DNA of 6,623 bases. Source: an uncultured Bacteroidota bacterium (GTDB lineage: Bacteria > Bacteroidota > Bacteroidia > Chitinophagales > Chitinophagaceae). The notes under the pieces were generated by a model, which was not told where the DNA came from, ran no database searches, and saw nothing but the letters and a program-made list of their open reading frames with translations. The stretch covers positions 1-6,623 of the forward strand of contig CAIYVS010000433.1 in the NCBI GenBank assembly GCA_903929655.1, read 5' to 3'. Below are positions 1 through 6,416 of this stretch, piece by piece. Numbering within the stretch: position 1 is the stretch's first letter; each line of letters starts with the position of its first letter. A program made the position numbers and the translations under genes.

Positions 1-1
1 G

Positions 2-598
2 ATTAACCCTCATTTTATTTCAAATTCACTTACAGCTGCCATGTATTTTATTAAAATGAAAAGGCTTGATGACGCATACAGCCATATATACAAATTTTCG
101 CACCTGCTTCGTGCCTATATAAAATCTTCCAGGAATCGCCTTATCACAATAAAAGATGAAAAAACAAACTTGGCCAACTACATCGAATTGCAACAAATAC
201 GATTTAATAATAAATTTGACTATGAAATAATTATTGATCCAGATCTAACAGAATCTACCCTTATCCCGTCACTGATATTGCAACCAATTGTTGAAAATGC
301 AATTAATCATGGGTTATTGCCCAAAGAAGGGAGGGGATTTTTAAAGATATCTTTTAACACTGGCACTGATAATAATGAACTGATTTGTGTAGTTGACGAT
401 AACGGCATTGGCAGAAAGAAAGCCGGCATGTTAAAAGATAAAAACAATGTAAAAGAAGAATCTTATGGCAGTATTTTAATAAGAGAACTTGTAAACATTT
501 TTAATAAGTACGAACAAATAAAAATAGAAATAAATTATACAGACAAAGAAGCACCTGAAAGCGGCACCATTGTGGAACTTAAAATAAAGAAAAAGTAA
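2..598 (+). CDS. Sensor histidine kinase, LytS/YehU family (5' part missing)
   Basis: Partial gene. Reading is open from base 2, so the start and any N-terminal sensor or membrane part lie outside the window. The 198 visible residues begin in the phospho-acceptor motif, read as INPHFISNSL, with the histidine at bases 11-13; this is the H-box of the His_kinase family found in LytS/YehU-type kinases. An N-box follows (VENAINHGL, Asn at 296-298), then an ATP-lid motif DDNGIG (about 395-412) and a C-terminal SGTIVELKI strand typical of the HATPase fold. Such proteins autophosphorylate on His and pass phosphate to a LytTR regulator. The next gene encodes one, starting on the base after this stop codon, so the two are almost certainly co-transcribed and translationally coupled. 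Two oddities are Ser where Phe is usual in NPHFxFNSL, and a weak second glycine motif (SYGSILIREL). The reading frame is intact, so I see no sign of a pseudogene. Family assignment is firm; the signal is unknown. Confidence 0.93.
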   Translation: MNPHFISNSLTAAMYFIKMKRLDDAYSHIYKFSHLLRAYIKSSRNRLITIKDEKTNLANYIELQQIRFNNKFDYEIIIDPDLTESTLIPSLILQPIVENAINHGLLPKEGRGFLKISFNTGTDNNELICVVDDNGIGRKKAGMLKDKNNVKEESYGSILIRELVNIFNKYEQIKIEINYTDKEAPESGTIVELKIKKK

Positions 599-1348
599 AT
601 GGAAAACTCATTTAACTGCATCATCATCGACGACGAAGAGTTGGCAATAGGATTGCTGAAAGAACGTCTTGGCAGTCTTTACGACAACCTGTATGTTACC
701 GGCACTTATACCACCTGGACTGAAGGTTTGAATGCATTGCGAAATACTATTGCCGATATCGTTTTCCTGGATATATCTCTGGCTGGCAAAAGCAGTATAG
801 ATATTTTGAAATTGTTACCGCCTTTGGAGAGCGAAGTAATATTTATAACTGCCTATGCCGAATACGCCCTTGATGCCTTTAGCTTTTCTGCAACAGGATA
901 TATAGTAAAACCAATAGGCGATAAGGAGCTTACGCAAGCAGTTGATAAAGCGATAGAACGGGTGCAAAATAAAAAACTATCAAAGCTGTCGACCAATATG
1001 CCGCTGGCAAAAGCAAATAAAATAGGAATTCCCAATAATAATGGAATAGACTATATAGAGGCTAACGACATATTATATTTTGAATCGTCCAGCAGGTACA
1101 CCAAAGTGAAAACAAAAAACTCCGAAATGCTCACATCATTCAGCATTGGCAAATTTAAAGAGGCTGTAAAAGAATTCCACTTTTTCCAGGTACATCGCTC
1201 TTACATTGTTAATCTTAACCATGTCCGCAGATACCATGTTTCTGGTGAAATAGAAATGGTCAATAATATTCAGATACCTGTATCAAGAAATCTCCGGGAG
1301 GACTTTCTTCGTCTTTTCAACACGGTTACAGGTAAAACTGCTGAGTAA
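599..1348 (+). CDS. LytTR-family DNA-binding response regulator
   Basis: The 249-residue protein has a receiver domain (about residues 5-120) followed by a LytTR DNA-binding domain (about 140-245). The receiver carries the acidic pair Asp11/Asp12, phospho-acceptor Asp58 (in VFLDISLAG), Thr84 and Lys104 followed by Pro, so all residues needed for phosphorylation are present. The LytTR part shows the usual landmarks: DILYFESSSRYTKV, a strand-rich middle, HRSYIVNLNHV and a final IPVSRNLREDF. Length and domain order are normal for the LytR/AlgR class. In this family, phosphorylation promotes binding of dimers to direct repeats upstream of target genes; the targets cannot be seen here. The ATG begins immediately after the TAA of the upstream kinase gene, with only a purine-rich AAAGAAAAAG tract as a possible ribosome site, so coupled translation is likely. 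The gene ends about 118 bases from a convergent aminotransferase gene. The upstream kinase is its likely partner, by position and family pairing. Confidence 0.96.
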   Translation: MENSFNCIIIDDEELAIGLLKERLGSLYDNLYVTGTYTTWTEGLNALRNTIADIVFLDISLAGKSSIDILKLLPPLESEVIFITAYAEYALDAFSFSATGYIVKPIGDKELTQAVDKAIERVQNKKLSKLSTNMPLAKANKIGIPNNNGIDYIEANDILYFESSSRYTKVKTKNSEMLTSFSIGKFKEAVKEFHFFQVHRSYIVNLNHVRRYHVSGEIEMVNNIQIPVSRNLREDFLRLFNTVTGKTAE

Positions 1349-1417
1349 TGAAAACAAATCGCATAATGCCAATGAAAGAACTACCTACAAATTTGTGGTA
1401 AGTACCTTTAAAAAGAT

Positions 1418-1450
1418 AAAGCTGCGGTCGTTTTACAGCAGTTTTATTAT
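1418..1450 (+). terminator. Probable hairpin terminator between convergent genes
   Basis: The 118-base gap between the LytTR gene and the convergent aminotransferase gene contains a stem of GCTGCGGT (1421-1428) and ACAGCAGT (1435-1442) with one G-A mismatch, a G-T closing pair and a six-base loop. It can be extended by A-T pairs on the outside. On the plus strand it runs into GTTTTATTATTT. On the minus strand it is followed by CTTTATCTTTTT, so it could serve both genes. The stem is short and imperfect, hence moderate confidence. The rest of the gap is AT-rich with no other structure I can support. Confidence 0.4.
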
Positions 1451-1466
1451 TTAATAATGAATTATT

Positions 1467-2657
1467 TTAAACCAGTTTTTTAAGCGCATCGCTTATCCGT
1501 TCCATAGCCTCTTTCAACAGTTCCTTTGATGTAGCAAAAGATATACGAATGCAATTGGAATTACCAAAAGCGCTACCGCTCACAGTAGCTACATTTGCAT
1601 GGTGCATTAAATACATGGCAAAGTCTTCATCGTTATCGATAACAATATCTTCATACTTACGCCCAAAGAAAGCGCTGATATTGGGGAAAGCATAAAAAGC
1701 GCCTTGTGGCACATTGGTTTTCACCCCGGGCATCCTTTGCAATTCACCAATCACAAAATCGCGACGTTCGCGAAACGAGTCTCTCATAGCATAAGTGGCA
1801 GAAAGATTGCCGAGAAGAGCTGTTATAGATGCTCGTTGTGTTATTGAATTAGCGCCTGATGTAAACTGACTCTGCAACTTTTCGCATGCCTGCACAAGGT
1901 CCTTGGGTCCCACCATATAACCCAGGCGCCAGCCTGTCATTGCAAAACCTTTCGACATTCCATTCACAATAACGACTCTGTCTTTCAATTCCGGAAATTG
2001 GGAAATACTTTCATGTTTCCCGGAATAATTGATATACTCATATATCTCATCGCTGATAATAACACAATCAGGATATCGTTTGAAAACCTCTGCTAATGAT
2101 TCAAGTTCCGACCTGCTGTAAACAGAGCCGGATGGATTGCATGGAGACGAATAAATAAAAAGTTTGGTATGCTGGCTGATGTTCTTTTCCAGAATTTCTG
2201 CCGTTAACTTAAAATCGGTATCAATGCTGCAATTGATATATTTAGGTTTACCTTCTGCCAATTGCACAAGGGCGCTGTAAGTAACCCAATAAGGAGTAGG
2301 AATAAGCACTTCATCACCGGGGTCTATAATACTTAAAATAGCATTGGCCAAAGACTGCTTGGCACCGGTTGATATAATAACATTTCCAGGCTCATAATCC
2401 AGGCCATTATCGCGTTTTAATTTGGTACACACTGCCTGGCGTAATTCCAGGAAACCTGTAACAGGTGGATATTTGGTATAACCTGCATTCATTGCTGCAG
2501 TAGCGGCATCACAAATAAATTGAGGTGTGCGAAAATCAGGTTCTCCAAGGCTCAGATCAATAATGTTAATCCCTTTTGCTCTCAATTCCCGGCTCAATTT
2601 TGCCATCTTTATCGTCTGTGGCTCTACTATTAGATTTAATCTCTGGGCTAATTGCAT
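1467..2657 (-). CDS. Class I PLP-dependent aminotransferase, aspartate aminotransferase-like
   Basis: The 396-residue protein is a full-length fold-type I aminotransferase. It transfers an amino group between an amino acid and a 2-oxoacid using pyridoxal phosphate, in the cytoplasm. Visible landmarks are GEPDF (38-42), TGAKQSL (97-103), PTPYWVTY (120-127), NPSG with Asn174, SDEIYE with Asp203 and Tyr206, MSKGFAMTGWRLGY with the cofactor-binding Lys236 and phosphate-binding Arg244, and IRISFA with Arg371 for the substrate carboxylate. The motifs closely follow the Thermus thermophilus type of aspartate aminotransferase, including Lys100 in the place of its GGKQALFN lysine. Aspartate/2-oxoglutarate is therefore the likely activity. 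Some members of this group also use prephenate or aromatic substrates, so exact specificity is open and no symbol is given. The ATG is preceded by no Shine-Dalgarno sequence. A TAnnTTTG element lies about 27 bases upstream, beyond the terminator of the receiver gene, so this is probably a separate transcription unit. Confidence 0.95.
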   Translation of the reverse strand: MQLAQRLNLIVEPQTIKMAKLSRELRAKGINIIDLSLGEPDFRTPQFICDAATAAMNAGYTKYPPVTGFLELRQAVCTKLKRDNGLDYEPGNVIISTGAKQSLANAILSIIDPGDEVLIPTPYWVTYSALVQLAEGKPKYINCSIDTDFKLTAEILEKNISQHTKLFIYSSPCNPSGSVYSRSELESLAEVFKRYPDCVIISDEIYEYINYSGKHESISQFPELKDRVVIVNGMSKGFAMTGWRLGYMVGPKDLVQACEKLQSQFTSGANSITQRASITALLGNLSATYAMRDSFRERRDFVIGELQRMPGVKTNVPQGAFYAFPNISAFFGRKYEDIVIDNDEDFAMYLMHHANVATVSGSAFGNSNCIRISFATSKELLKEAMERISDALKKLV

Positions 2658-2683
2658 GGGGTGCTATGTATTAAAATAAACAA

Positions 2684-2691
2684 CAAAAATA
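2684..2691 (-). promoter_or_regulatory. Candidate -7 element of the aminotransferase promoter
   Basis: TATTTTTG matches the Bacteroidota -7 consensus TAnnTTTG exactly. It is placed to give a leader of about 20 bases before the ATG at 2657. No TTG stands at the usual distance upstream, so the -33 element is weak or absent. It lies downstream of the terminator at 2752-2781, which fits an independent transcript. Confidence 0.45.
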
Positions 2692-2751
2692 AGTCCTTAA
2701 TTGAGAATTTGGGTGTTTGCGATCAGGAATTATATTATTTTAATAAGTAAC

Positions 2752-2781
2752 AAAAAGTCCCCCTGCTATTGGAGGGGGACT
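2752..2781 (-). terminator. Rho-independent terminator after the membrane-anchored receiver gene
   Basis: A perfect nine-base-pair stem, AGTCCCCCT (2756-2764) and AGGGGGACT (2773-2781), encloses an eight-base loop. On the minus strand it is followed directly by a run of T (complement of A at 2752-2756). On the plus strand no T-run follows, so it works in the minus direction. It begins about 35 bases after the stop codon of the receiver gene ending at 2817 and separates it from the aminotransferase gene. Its sequence resembles that of the terminator at 6111-6144. Confidence 0.88.
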
Positions 2782-2816
2782 CGTTAAAATGTAATGAGTA
2801 AATAAGATAACTCTTT

Positions 2817-3326
2817 TTATAAGCCTTTGGGTGTAAAGAAATTAAGATATAATGCAAGCAACACGACCAAACCTATCACAACAGAAAGCAATATGATGGT
2901 TCTTTTATATGCGCCATTAGTATCCTTTACCGTTTGCAATTCCATGATATTATTCAGGAGGTTCTCTGTACGCGAAAAGGCGGTCTCACCTTTTACAACA
3001 TAATCATATGCTCCAAATTTCATACTGTCTACCGCAACTTCCAGTTTATCCTGGCCAGAGATCATAATTACAGTAACATGAGGATATTTTTCCTTTATTT
3101 CTTTAAGAATGTCCACCCCATTCTTGGCACCAGGATTATGTGCACTCAAGTGATAATCGAGCACAATGATCTCAGGATTGAGGTTCATATTTTTCAATGC
3201 ATCCTCCCCATTTTCGAAAGTTTTGATGTCAAATAAAAACCTTTCTGAAAGATAATCTTTAAGCATCTCATTTTGAATAGGTTCGTCATCGACGAGAAAA
3301 ACAACTTGTCTGTTATTTGTAGCCAT
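2817..3326 (-). CDS. Single-domain response regulator with C-terminal membrane anchor
   Basis: From the ATG at 3326 the protein has 169 residues. Residues 7-130 form a CheY-like receiver: acidic pair Asp13/Asp14 (VDDE), phospho-acceptor Asp57 (IVLDYHL), Ser90 in place of Thr (MISGQD) and Lys112 (YVVKGE). A short linker is followed by KR and one hydrophobic helix (about 143-163) with a tail of only a few residues. There is no DNA-binding or enzymatic output domain and no N-terminal signal, so I infer a tail-anchored protein with the receiver facing the cytoplasm. The upstream in-frame TTG at 3374 would add 16 hydrophobic, aromatic-rich residues and lies upstream of the predicted transcription start; ATG 3326 directly before the receiver is preferred. 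The gene follows, on the same strand, a hybrid kinase ending in an HPt domain, making it a plausible final phosphate acceptor. It has its own candidate promoter and a strong terminator. The receiver call is firm; the partner and output are inferred. Confidence 0.92.
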   Translation of the reverse strand: MATNNRQVVFLVDDEPIQNEMLKDYLSERFLFDIKTFENGEDALKNMNLNPEIIVLDYHLSAHNPGAKNGVDILKEIKEKYPHVTVIMISGQDKLEVAVDSMKFGAYDYVVKGETAFSRTENLLNNIMELQTVKDTNGAYKRTIILLSVVIGLVVLLALYLNFFTPKGL

Positions 3327-3351
3327 AAATATGGATATATGCAATTTTGTT

Positions 3352-3381
3352 GAAAAGTAGATATAAAAATTCAAAAGTCAA
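3352..3381 (-). promoter_or_regulatory. Candidate promoter of the membrane-anchored receiver gene
   Basis: TTG at 3381-3379, a 19-base spacer and TACTTTTC at 3359-3352 (seven of eight to TAnnTTTG) fit the Bacteroidota promoter pattern. Transcription would begin near 3345, giving a leader of about 20 bases before the ATG at 3326 and excluding the upstream TTG start. The -33 part sits inside the palindrome that follows the kinase gene. Confidence 0.5.
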
Positions 3382-3414
3382 AATGCCCGATTTCCTATTT
3401 GGGACTTTGAATTT
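3362..3414 (-). terminator. Possible AT-rich terminator after the TPR hybrid kinase gene
   Basis: Read on the minus strand, AAATTCAAAGTC (3414-3403) can pair with GACTTTTGAATTT (3379-3367) with one bulged base and a loop of about 23 bases, followed by TTTATAT. It starts 17 bases past the kinase stop codon. The stem is AT-rich and the loop long, so termination would be leaky, and read-through into the receiver gene remains possible. Confidence 0.35.
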
Positions 3415-3430
3415 AGAATTTCGAATTTTA
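3365..3430. repeat. Imperfect palindrome with seven-base phased TTTnG motif
   Basis: The gap between the kinase and receiver genes is largely filled by an inverted repeat with arms at 3367-3379 and 3403-3414. The right-hand side continues as GAATTTA, GAATTTC, GAATTTT (3409-3429), a seven-base period. The left arm read on the minus strand shows the same period: CATTTTG, ACTTTTG, AATTTTT. The right arm lacks one such seven-base unit next to its GGG. This suggests a palindromic element built from degenerate heptamers; only one copy is visible in this window. Confidence 0.5.
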
Positions 3431-6091
3431 TCAACTGTTTTTTACTGCATTAAGCTCTTTAAAAGCCTGCTCGCACACTCTTTTCAAATTCGTGATCAAT
3501 TGGGGAATACGCTCATAATGAGCCTCTCCTGCAGTCTGTTCCAGCAGGAAAATGTGACTTATTTCCTCTTTTACCCCCATATAAGACAATTGTGGCTTTA
3601 AGGAATGGGCTGCAATCTTTATTGCAGTAAAATCTTTTACCTGCAAACCATGGTCTAAATTAGCAATAAGGTTAGGTGCGTTTTGAAGAAACATCCCGAT
3701 ATATTTATTCATTTTCTCGGTATTCCCGCCGGCAAATTGTAGCAGGAAATGCATGTCTGTAACTTTTTCCGGCAAGGGAGCCAAAACGGGCTCTGCAGAT
3801 GCTTTCCTGATTTCAGGCTTATTTTCATTTTGTTTCATGCCTGCCTCTACAGGTACTTTCTTTTCTAATACAGAAACCATTTTCAATATCAGCTCATCCG
3901 ACTGAAAAGGCTTGGAAACAAAGGCATTCATACCTGCTTTAAGATATTCCTGCACATCTTCCTGCAATACGTTTGCCGTCATAGCAATGATCTTAACCTG
4001 GGCAGCATCATTACCTAAATTTCTGATGATCTTGGTAGCTGTCAGTCCATCCATTACGGGCATTTGTATATCCATCAATACAAGATCGTAGGTTTCCTGT
4101 TGCACCCTTTGCACTGCCTCCTTACCATCAACTGCAATATCTATAATAATGCCGGGCAATAATTCTTTAAGCGTGTCCTCCGCTACCATGCGGTTAAACT
4201 CATTATCTTCAACCAGCAGCAATTTTACCTTATTCAGGCATTCCATGGTTTGCTGGTCCACTACAATACTTTCCTGCTGAACAGTTTGTATCTTTGATTC
4301 TTGTAGCGGTATCAATACAGAAAAAGTGGTACCCTTGCCCAACTCACTTTTCACTGAAATCTCACCATTCATTAGGGTGACCAATTGTTTGGAAATGGTA
4401 AGACCTAAACCTGTCCCTCCGAATTTACGGGTAACATCAGAACCAGCCTGCGTGAAACTATCAAATATTTTATCAATATAATCTTTCGATATTCCTATAC
4501 CTGTATCCGTAACATCAAATTGCACCCATTTTTTTTCACCATCGTCTTTTTGCAGCCTGGCGCTTAGCTCTACATATCCCTTCTCGGTGAATTTGATGGC
4601 ATTACCTGCAAGGTTAATCAATACCTGGTTGATACGTGTAGGGTCGCCGACAAGGCGCTGGGGAATGCCGGGATGAATAATAACACGCATACCCATATGT
4701 TTTTCTTCTGCTTTCAGCATCAGCATGTCCCTAACACTCTGCAATACCTCATTCAACGTAAAATCGGTTTCTTCAATAATGATCTTACCTGCTTCAATTT
4801 TAGAAAGGTCAAGAATATCATTTATAATTATTAGCAAATTGTCTGCTGACAGGCGGATTGCATCAAGATAACGCATCTGCTCAGGTCTGGGAGCCTTTGC
4901 CAGCAGCAATCTTGTCATACCTACTATCGCATTCATAGGTGTGCGTATCTCATGGCTCATATTGGCCATGAATTGCTGCTTAAGACGGGCTGTTTGCTCT
5001 GCCACTTCTTTTTCTTTATGTGCAAGTTCTATTTGCTGTCTTATCTGGAGGTTTCGAAGCTTATTAACAGTAGTCTGGTTAAAAATGTCTTCTTTAATGT
5101 TTTCAAAAGTCTTCAGATGGTGAAATGCGCGCGGTATATCGCCCATCTTATCATAAAGTACCGACAGCATTTCATGAATACTCATCAGGTCATGGCGGCG
5201 CATATACTCATCTGCGAGACTATAAGCCGCTGTGAGATGCTTCAGCGCATCACGATAGCTGCCCAGGTCCATATGCAGGCGCCCAAGGTAAAACTGGCTG
5301 ATGATCTGTACCTCAACATTTGTAATTTCTTCAGATTGCTCCAGCGCTTCAGACAGGTATTTGCGGGCATTGTGGATGATCTGCATTTTGTAATAAACCT
5401 TGCCCAGGCCGCTGATGGCCATTACATATGCAGAGGTCTTTGGTTCCGATAGCTTTAGATTTTGTTCGAAATAGTATAATGCCTCTTCAAATTTTTCCTG
5501 TTTAAAATAAATATTCCCAAGGGCATTGTAAATAGAAATAAGGCGGCCCGCATCCTGCGATCGCTCAAAAATAGGCAGGCACTTTAAAGCATATTCCAAT
5601 GCACTTTCGTAATCATTCAGGTCGTAATGAAGATTGGATATACTGGCAAGGTTCACAGATTGGGCAACTTCATCACCCAATTCTTCATTCATAGCCAAAG
5701 CATGCTCATAATAATTCAGCGCATTGGCCAGGTCTCCCATATCCCGGTATATATTCCCGAAAATATTAAGGATCCGTGTTTCAAGCTTTTTGTCTTTTAT
5801 CTGCCGGGCTATTTTCAAGGCTTGTTGCAATAACTCAAGCGCATTATCATAAGAACCCTGCATCCAGAAACAAGAACCCTTTAGTTTCAGGCCCCTGCTC
5901 TTGCCACGTAAATAATTTATTCTATCTGCACGTTCTATTATTTCATCCGCCATTTCAGAGCTTCGCTCCAGGTCATAGTTACGTATCTCCAACGCCATAT
6001 CAACCAAAGTATCTATACGTTCTTTTTCATCACCCTGTGTTTCATAAAGGTGTTGCAGCTCTTTGTATTTCGGAGTATCCATCGCAGCCAT
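3431..6091 (-). CDS. Cytoplasmic TPR hybrid histidine kinase (TPR-HisKA-HATPase-REC-HPt)
   Basis: The 886-residue protein has no signal peptide or transmembrane helix. Seven clear TPR repeats run from about 66 to 337 at a 40-residue period (helix starts near 72, 112, 152, 192, 230, 270, 310), preceded by a weaker one at about 25-58; these presumably sense a protein or peptide partner. A charged helical linker (about 340-372) leads into HisKA (MSHEIRTPMN, His380). The HATPase has its N-box Asn497, DTGIG at 529-533 and GGTGLGL at 558-564. A receiver follows (Glu628/Asp629, phospho-Asp674 in LMDIQMPVMDG, Thr705, Lys727-Pro). After a linker comes an HPt domain (about 777-880; AAHSLKPQ, His829). 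All catalytic residues are present, giving a full His-Asp-His relay with no output domain, so phosphate should leave to another receiver. The next gene encodes a membrane-anchored one. ATG at 6091 is chosen because it lies just after a candidate promoter; ATG at 6082 would remove only three residues. A terminator separates it from the upstream 2TM gene. Confidence 0.96.
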   Translation of the reverse strand: MAAMDTPKYKELQHLYETQGDEKERIDTLVDMALEIRNYDLERSSEMADEIIERADRINYLRGKSRGLKLKGSCFWMQGSYDNALELLQQALKIARQIKDKKLETRILNIFGNIYRDMGDLANALNYYEHALAMNEELGDEVAQSVNLASISNLHYDLNDYESALEYALKCLPIFERSQDAGRLISIYNALGNIYFKQEKFEEALYYFEQNLKLSEPKTSAYVMAISGLGKVYYKMQIIHNARKYLSEALEQSEEITNVEVQIISQFYLGRLHMDLGSYRDALKHLTAAYSLADEYMRRHDLMSIHEMLSVLYDKMGDIPRAFHHLKTFENIKEDIFNQTTVNKLRNLQIRQQIELAHKEKEVAEQTARLKQQFMANMSHEIRTPMNAIVGMTRLLLAKAPRPEQMRYLDAIRLSADNLLIIINDILDLSKIEAGKIIIEETDFTLNEVLQSVRDMLMLKAEEKHMGMRVIIHPGIPQRLVGDPTRINQVLINLAGNAIKFTEKGYVELSARLQKDDGEKKWVQFDVTDTGIGISKDYIDKIFDSFTQAGSDVTRKFGGTGLGLTISKQLVTLMNGEISVKSELGKGTTFSVLIPLQESKIQTVQQESIVVDQQTMECLNKVKLLLVEDNEFNRMVAEDTLKELLPGIIIDIAVDGKEAVQRVQQETYDLVLMDIQMPVMDGLTATKIIRNLGNDAAQVKIIAMTANVLQEDVQEYLKAGMNAFVSKPFQSDELILKMVSVLEKKVPVEAGMKQNENKPEIRKASAEPVLAPLPEKVTDMHFLLQFAGGNTEKMNKYIGMFLQNAPNLIANLDHGLQVKDFTAIKIAAHSLKPQLSYMGVKEEISHIFLLEQTAGEAHYERIPQLITNLKRVCEQAFKELNAVKNS

Positions 6092-6108
6092 ATTGTTAAA
6101 TAATTGTA

Positions 6109-6138
6109 TAAAATTAAAAACCCCCTGCTGTTAAGCAA
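6109..6138 (-). promoter_or_regulatory. Candidate promoter of the TPR hybrid kinase gene, inside a terminator
   Basis: TTG (6138-6136), a 19-base spacer and TAATTTTA (6116-6109, seven of eight to TAnnTTTG) fit the Bacteroidota pattern. Transcription would start near 6103, about 12 bases before the ATG at 6091. The -33 element lies in the terminator stem and the -7 element in its T-tract, so terminator and promoter use the same DNA. Confidence 0.4.
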
Positions 6139-6144
6139 GGGGCT
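6111..6144 (-). terminator. Rho-independent terminator after the 2TM protein gene
   Basis: On the minus strand AGCCCCTTGCT (6144-6134) pairs with AGCAGGGGGTT (6129-6119) around a four-base loop, with two G-U pairs. It is followed by TTTTT AATTTT. In the plus direction the corresponding pairs become C-A mismatches and no T-run follows, so the minus direction is clear. It starts about 20 bases after the stop of the 2TM gene and separates it from the TPR kinase gene. Confidence 0.8.
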
Positions 6145-6163
6145 CCGTTAAAAAATATCGTTA

Positions 6164-6412
6164 TTATCCGTTTTGGGACTCGCGCAGGTATTTTTCCATG
6201 CCTTTATCTTCGTACGACCTGAACAAACCACACCCATGACCAATTAATCCCAATCCCCATGCTGCAGTTATCCATGCCGGCCAGGGATAAGCCCAACCAA
6301 CTACACCTTTGTCATAAGTGGTCCACATAATAAAACAAGCAATAGCATATACAATAAGATGAACCAGGAAAATACTTTTCTGGCGTCCCGTTGGTTTCAT
6401 TTTTTTCGACAT
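6164..6412 (-). CDS. Small 2TM-domain membrane protein
   Basis: Starting at ATG 6412, the protein has 82 residues: a short basic N-terminus (KKMKPTGRQK), a first transmembrane helix (about 14-32), a short aromatic loop rich in Trp and Pro (about 33-46), a second helix (about 46-64, with WGLGLIGHGCGLF) and a charged cytoplasmic tail. This is the layout of the 2TM domain of Bacteroidota (helix, short loop, WGxGLxxHGxxxF helix, charged tail). That domain occurs alone or fused to LytS-type kinases, and its molecular role is not known to me. The in-frame TTG at 6445 would add 11 residues but is itself the likely -33 element of the promoter, so ATG 6412 is preferred; ATG 6400 (residue 5) is also possible. 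The gene is monocistronic by its terminator. Both termini should face the cytoplasm by charge. Confidence 0.85.
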   Translation of the reverse strand: MSKKMKPTGRQKSIFLVHLIVYAIACFIMWTTYDKGVVGWAYPWPAWITAAWGLGLIGHGCGLFRSYEDKGMEKYLRESQNG

Positions 6413-6416
6413 GTCG

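Noticed and set aside
853..1035. 60-codon minus-strand frame inside the LytTR regulator gene
   Set aside because: It is antisense to the end of the receiver domain and the linker; no independent support.
1348..1401. 17-codon ORF whose ATG overlaps the LytTR stop (TAATG)
   Set aside because: The overlap looks like coupling, but the peptide is very short, has no recognisable features and ends in non-coding sequence.
2934..3236. 100-codon plus-strand frame over the receiver gene
   Set aside because: It is antisense to a receiver with all key residues, and its product matches nothing recognisable.
3327..3374. N-terminal extension of the receiver from TTG 3374
   Set aside because: The extension falls upstream of the predicted transcription start and is not part of the receiver fold; ATG 3326 is adjacent to the domain.
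3347..3601. 84-codon plus-strand frame over the palindrome and HPt end
   Set aside because: It crosses a non-coding palindrome and the antisense of the HPt domain; no sign of real coding.
4952..5452. 166-codon plus-strand frame inside the hybrid kinase gene
   Set aside because: It lies wholly antisense to the TPR coding region, which shows clear repeat structure. The antisense product has no recognisable motif.
5627..6099. Plus-strand frames antisense to the N-terminal TPR region
   Set aside because: They are shadows of a well-supported gene; their products are low-complexity with no domain features or start signals.
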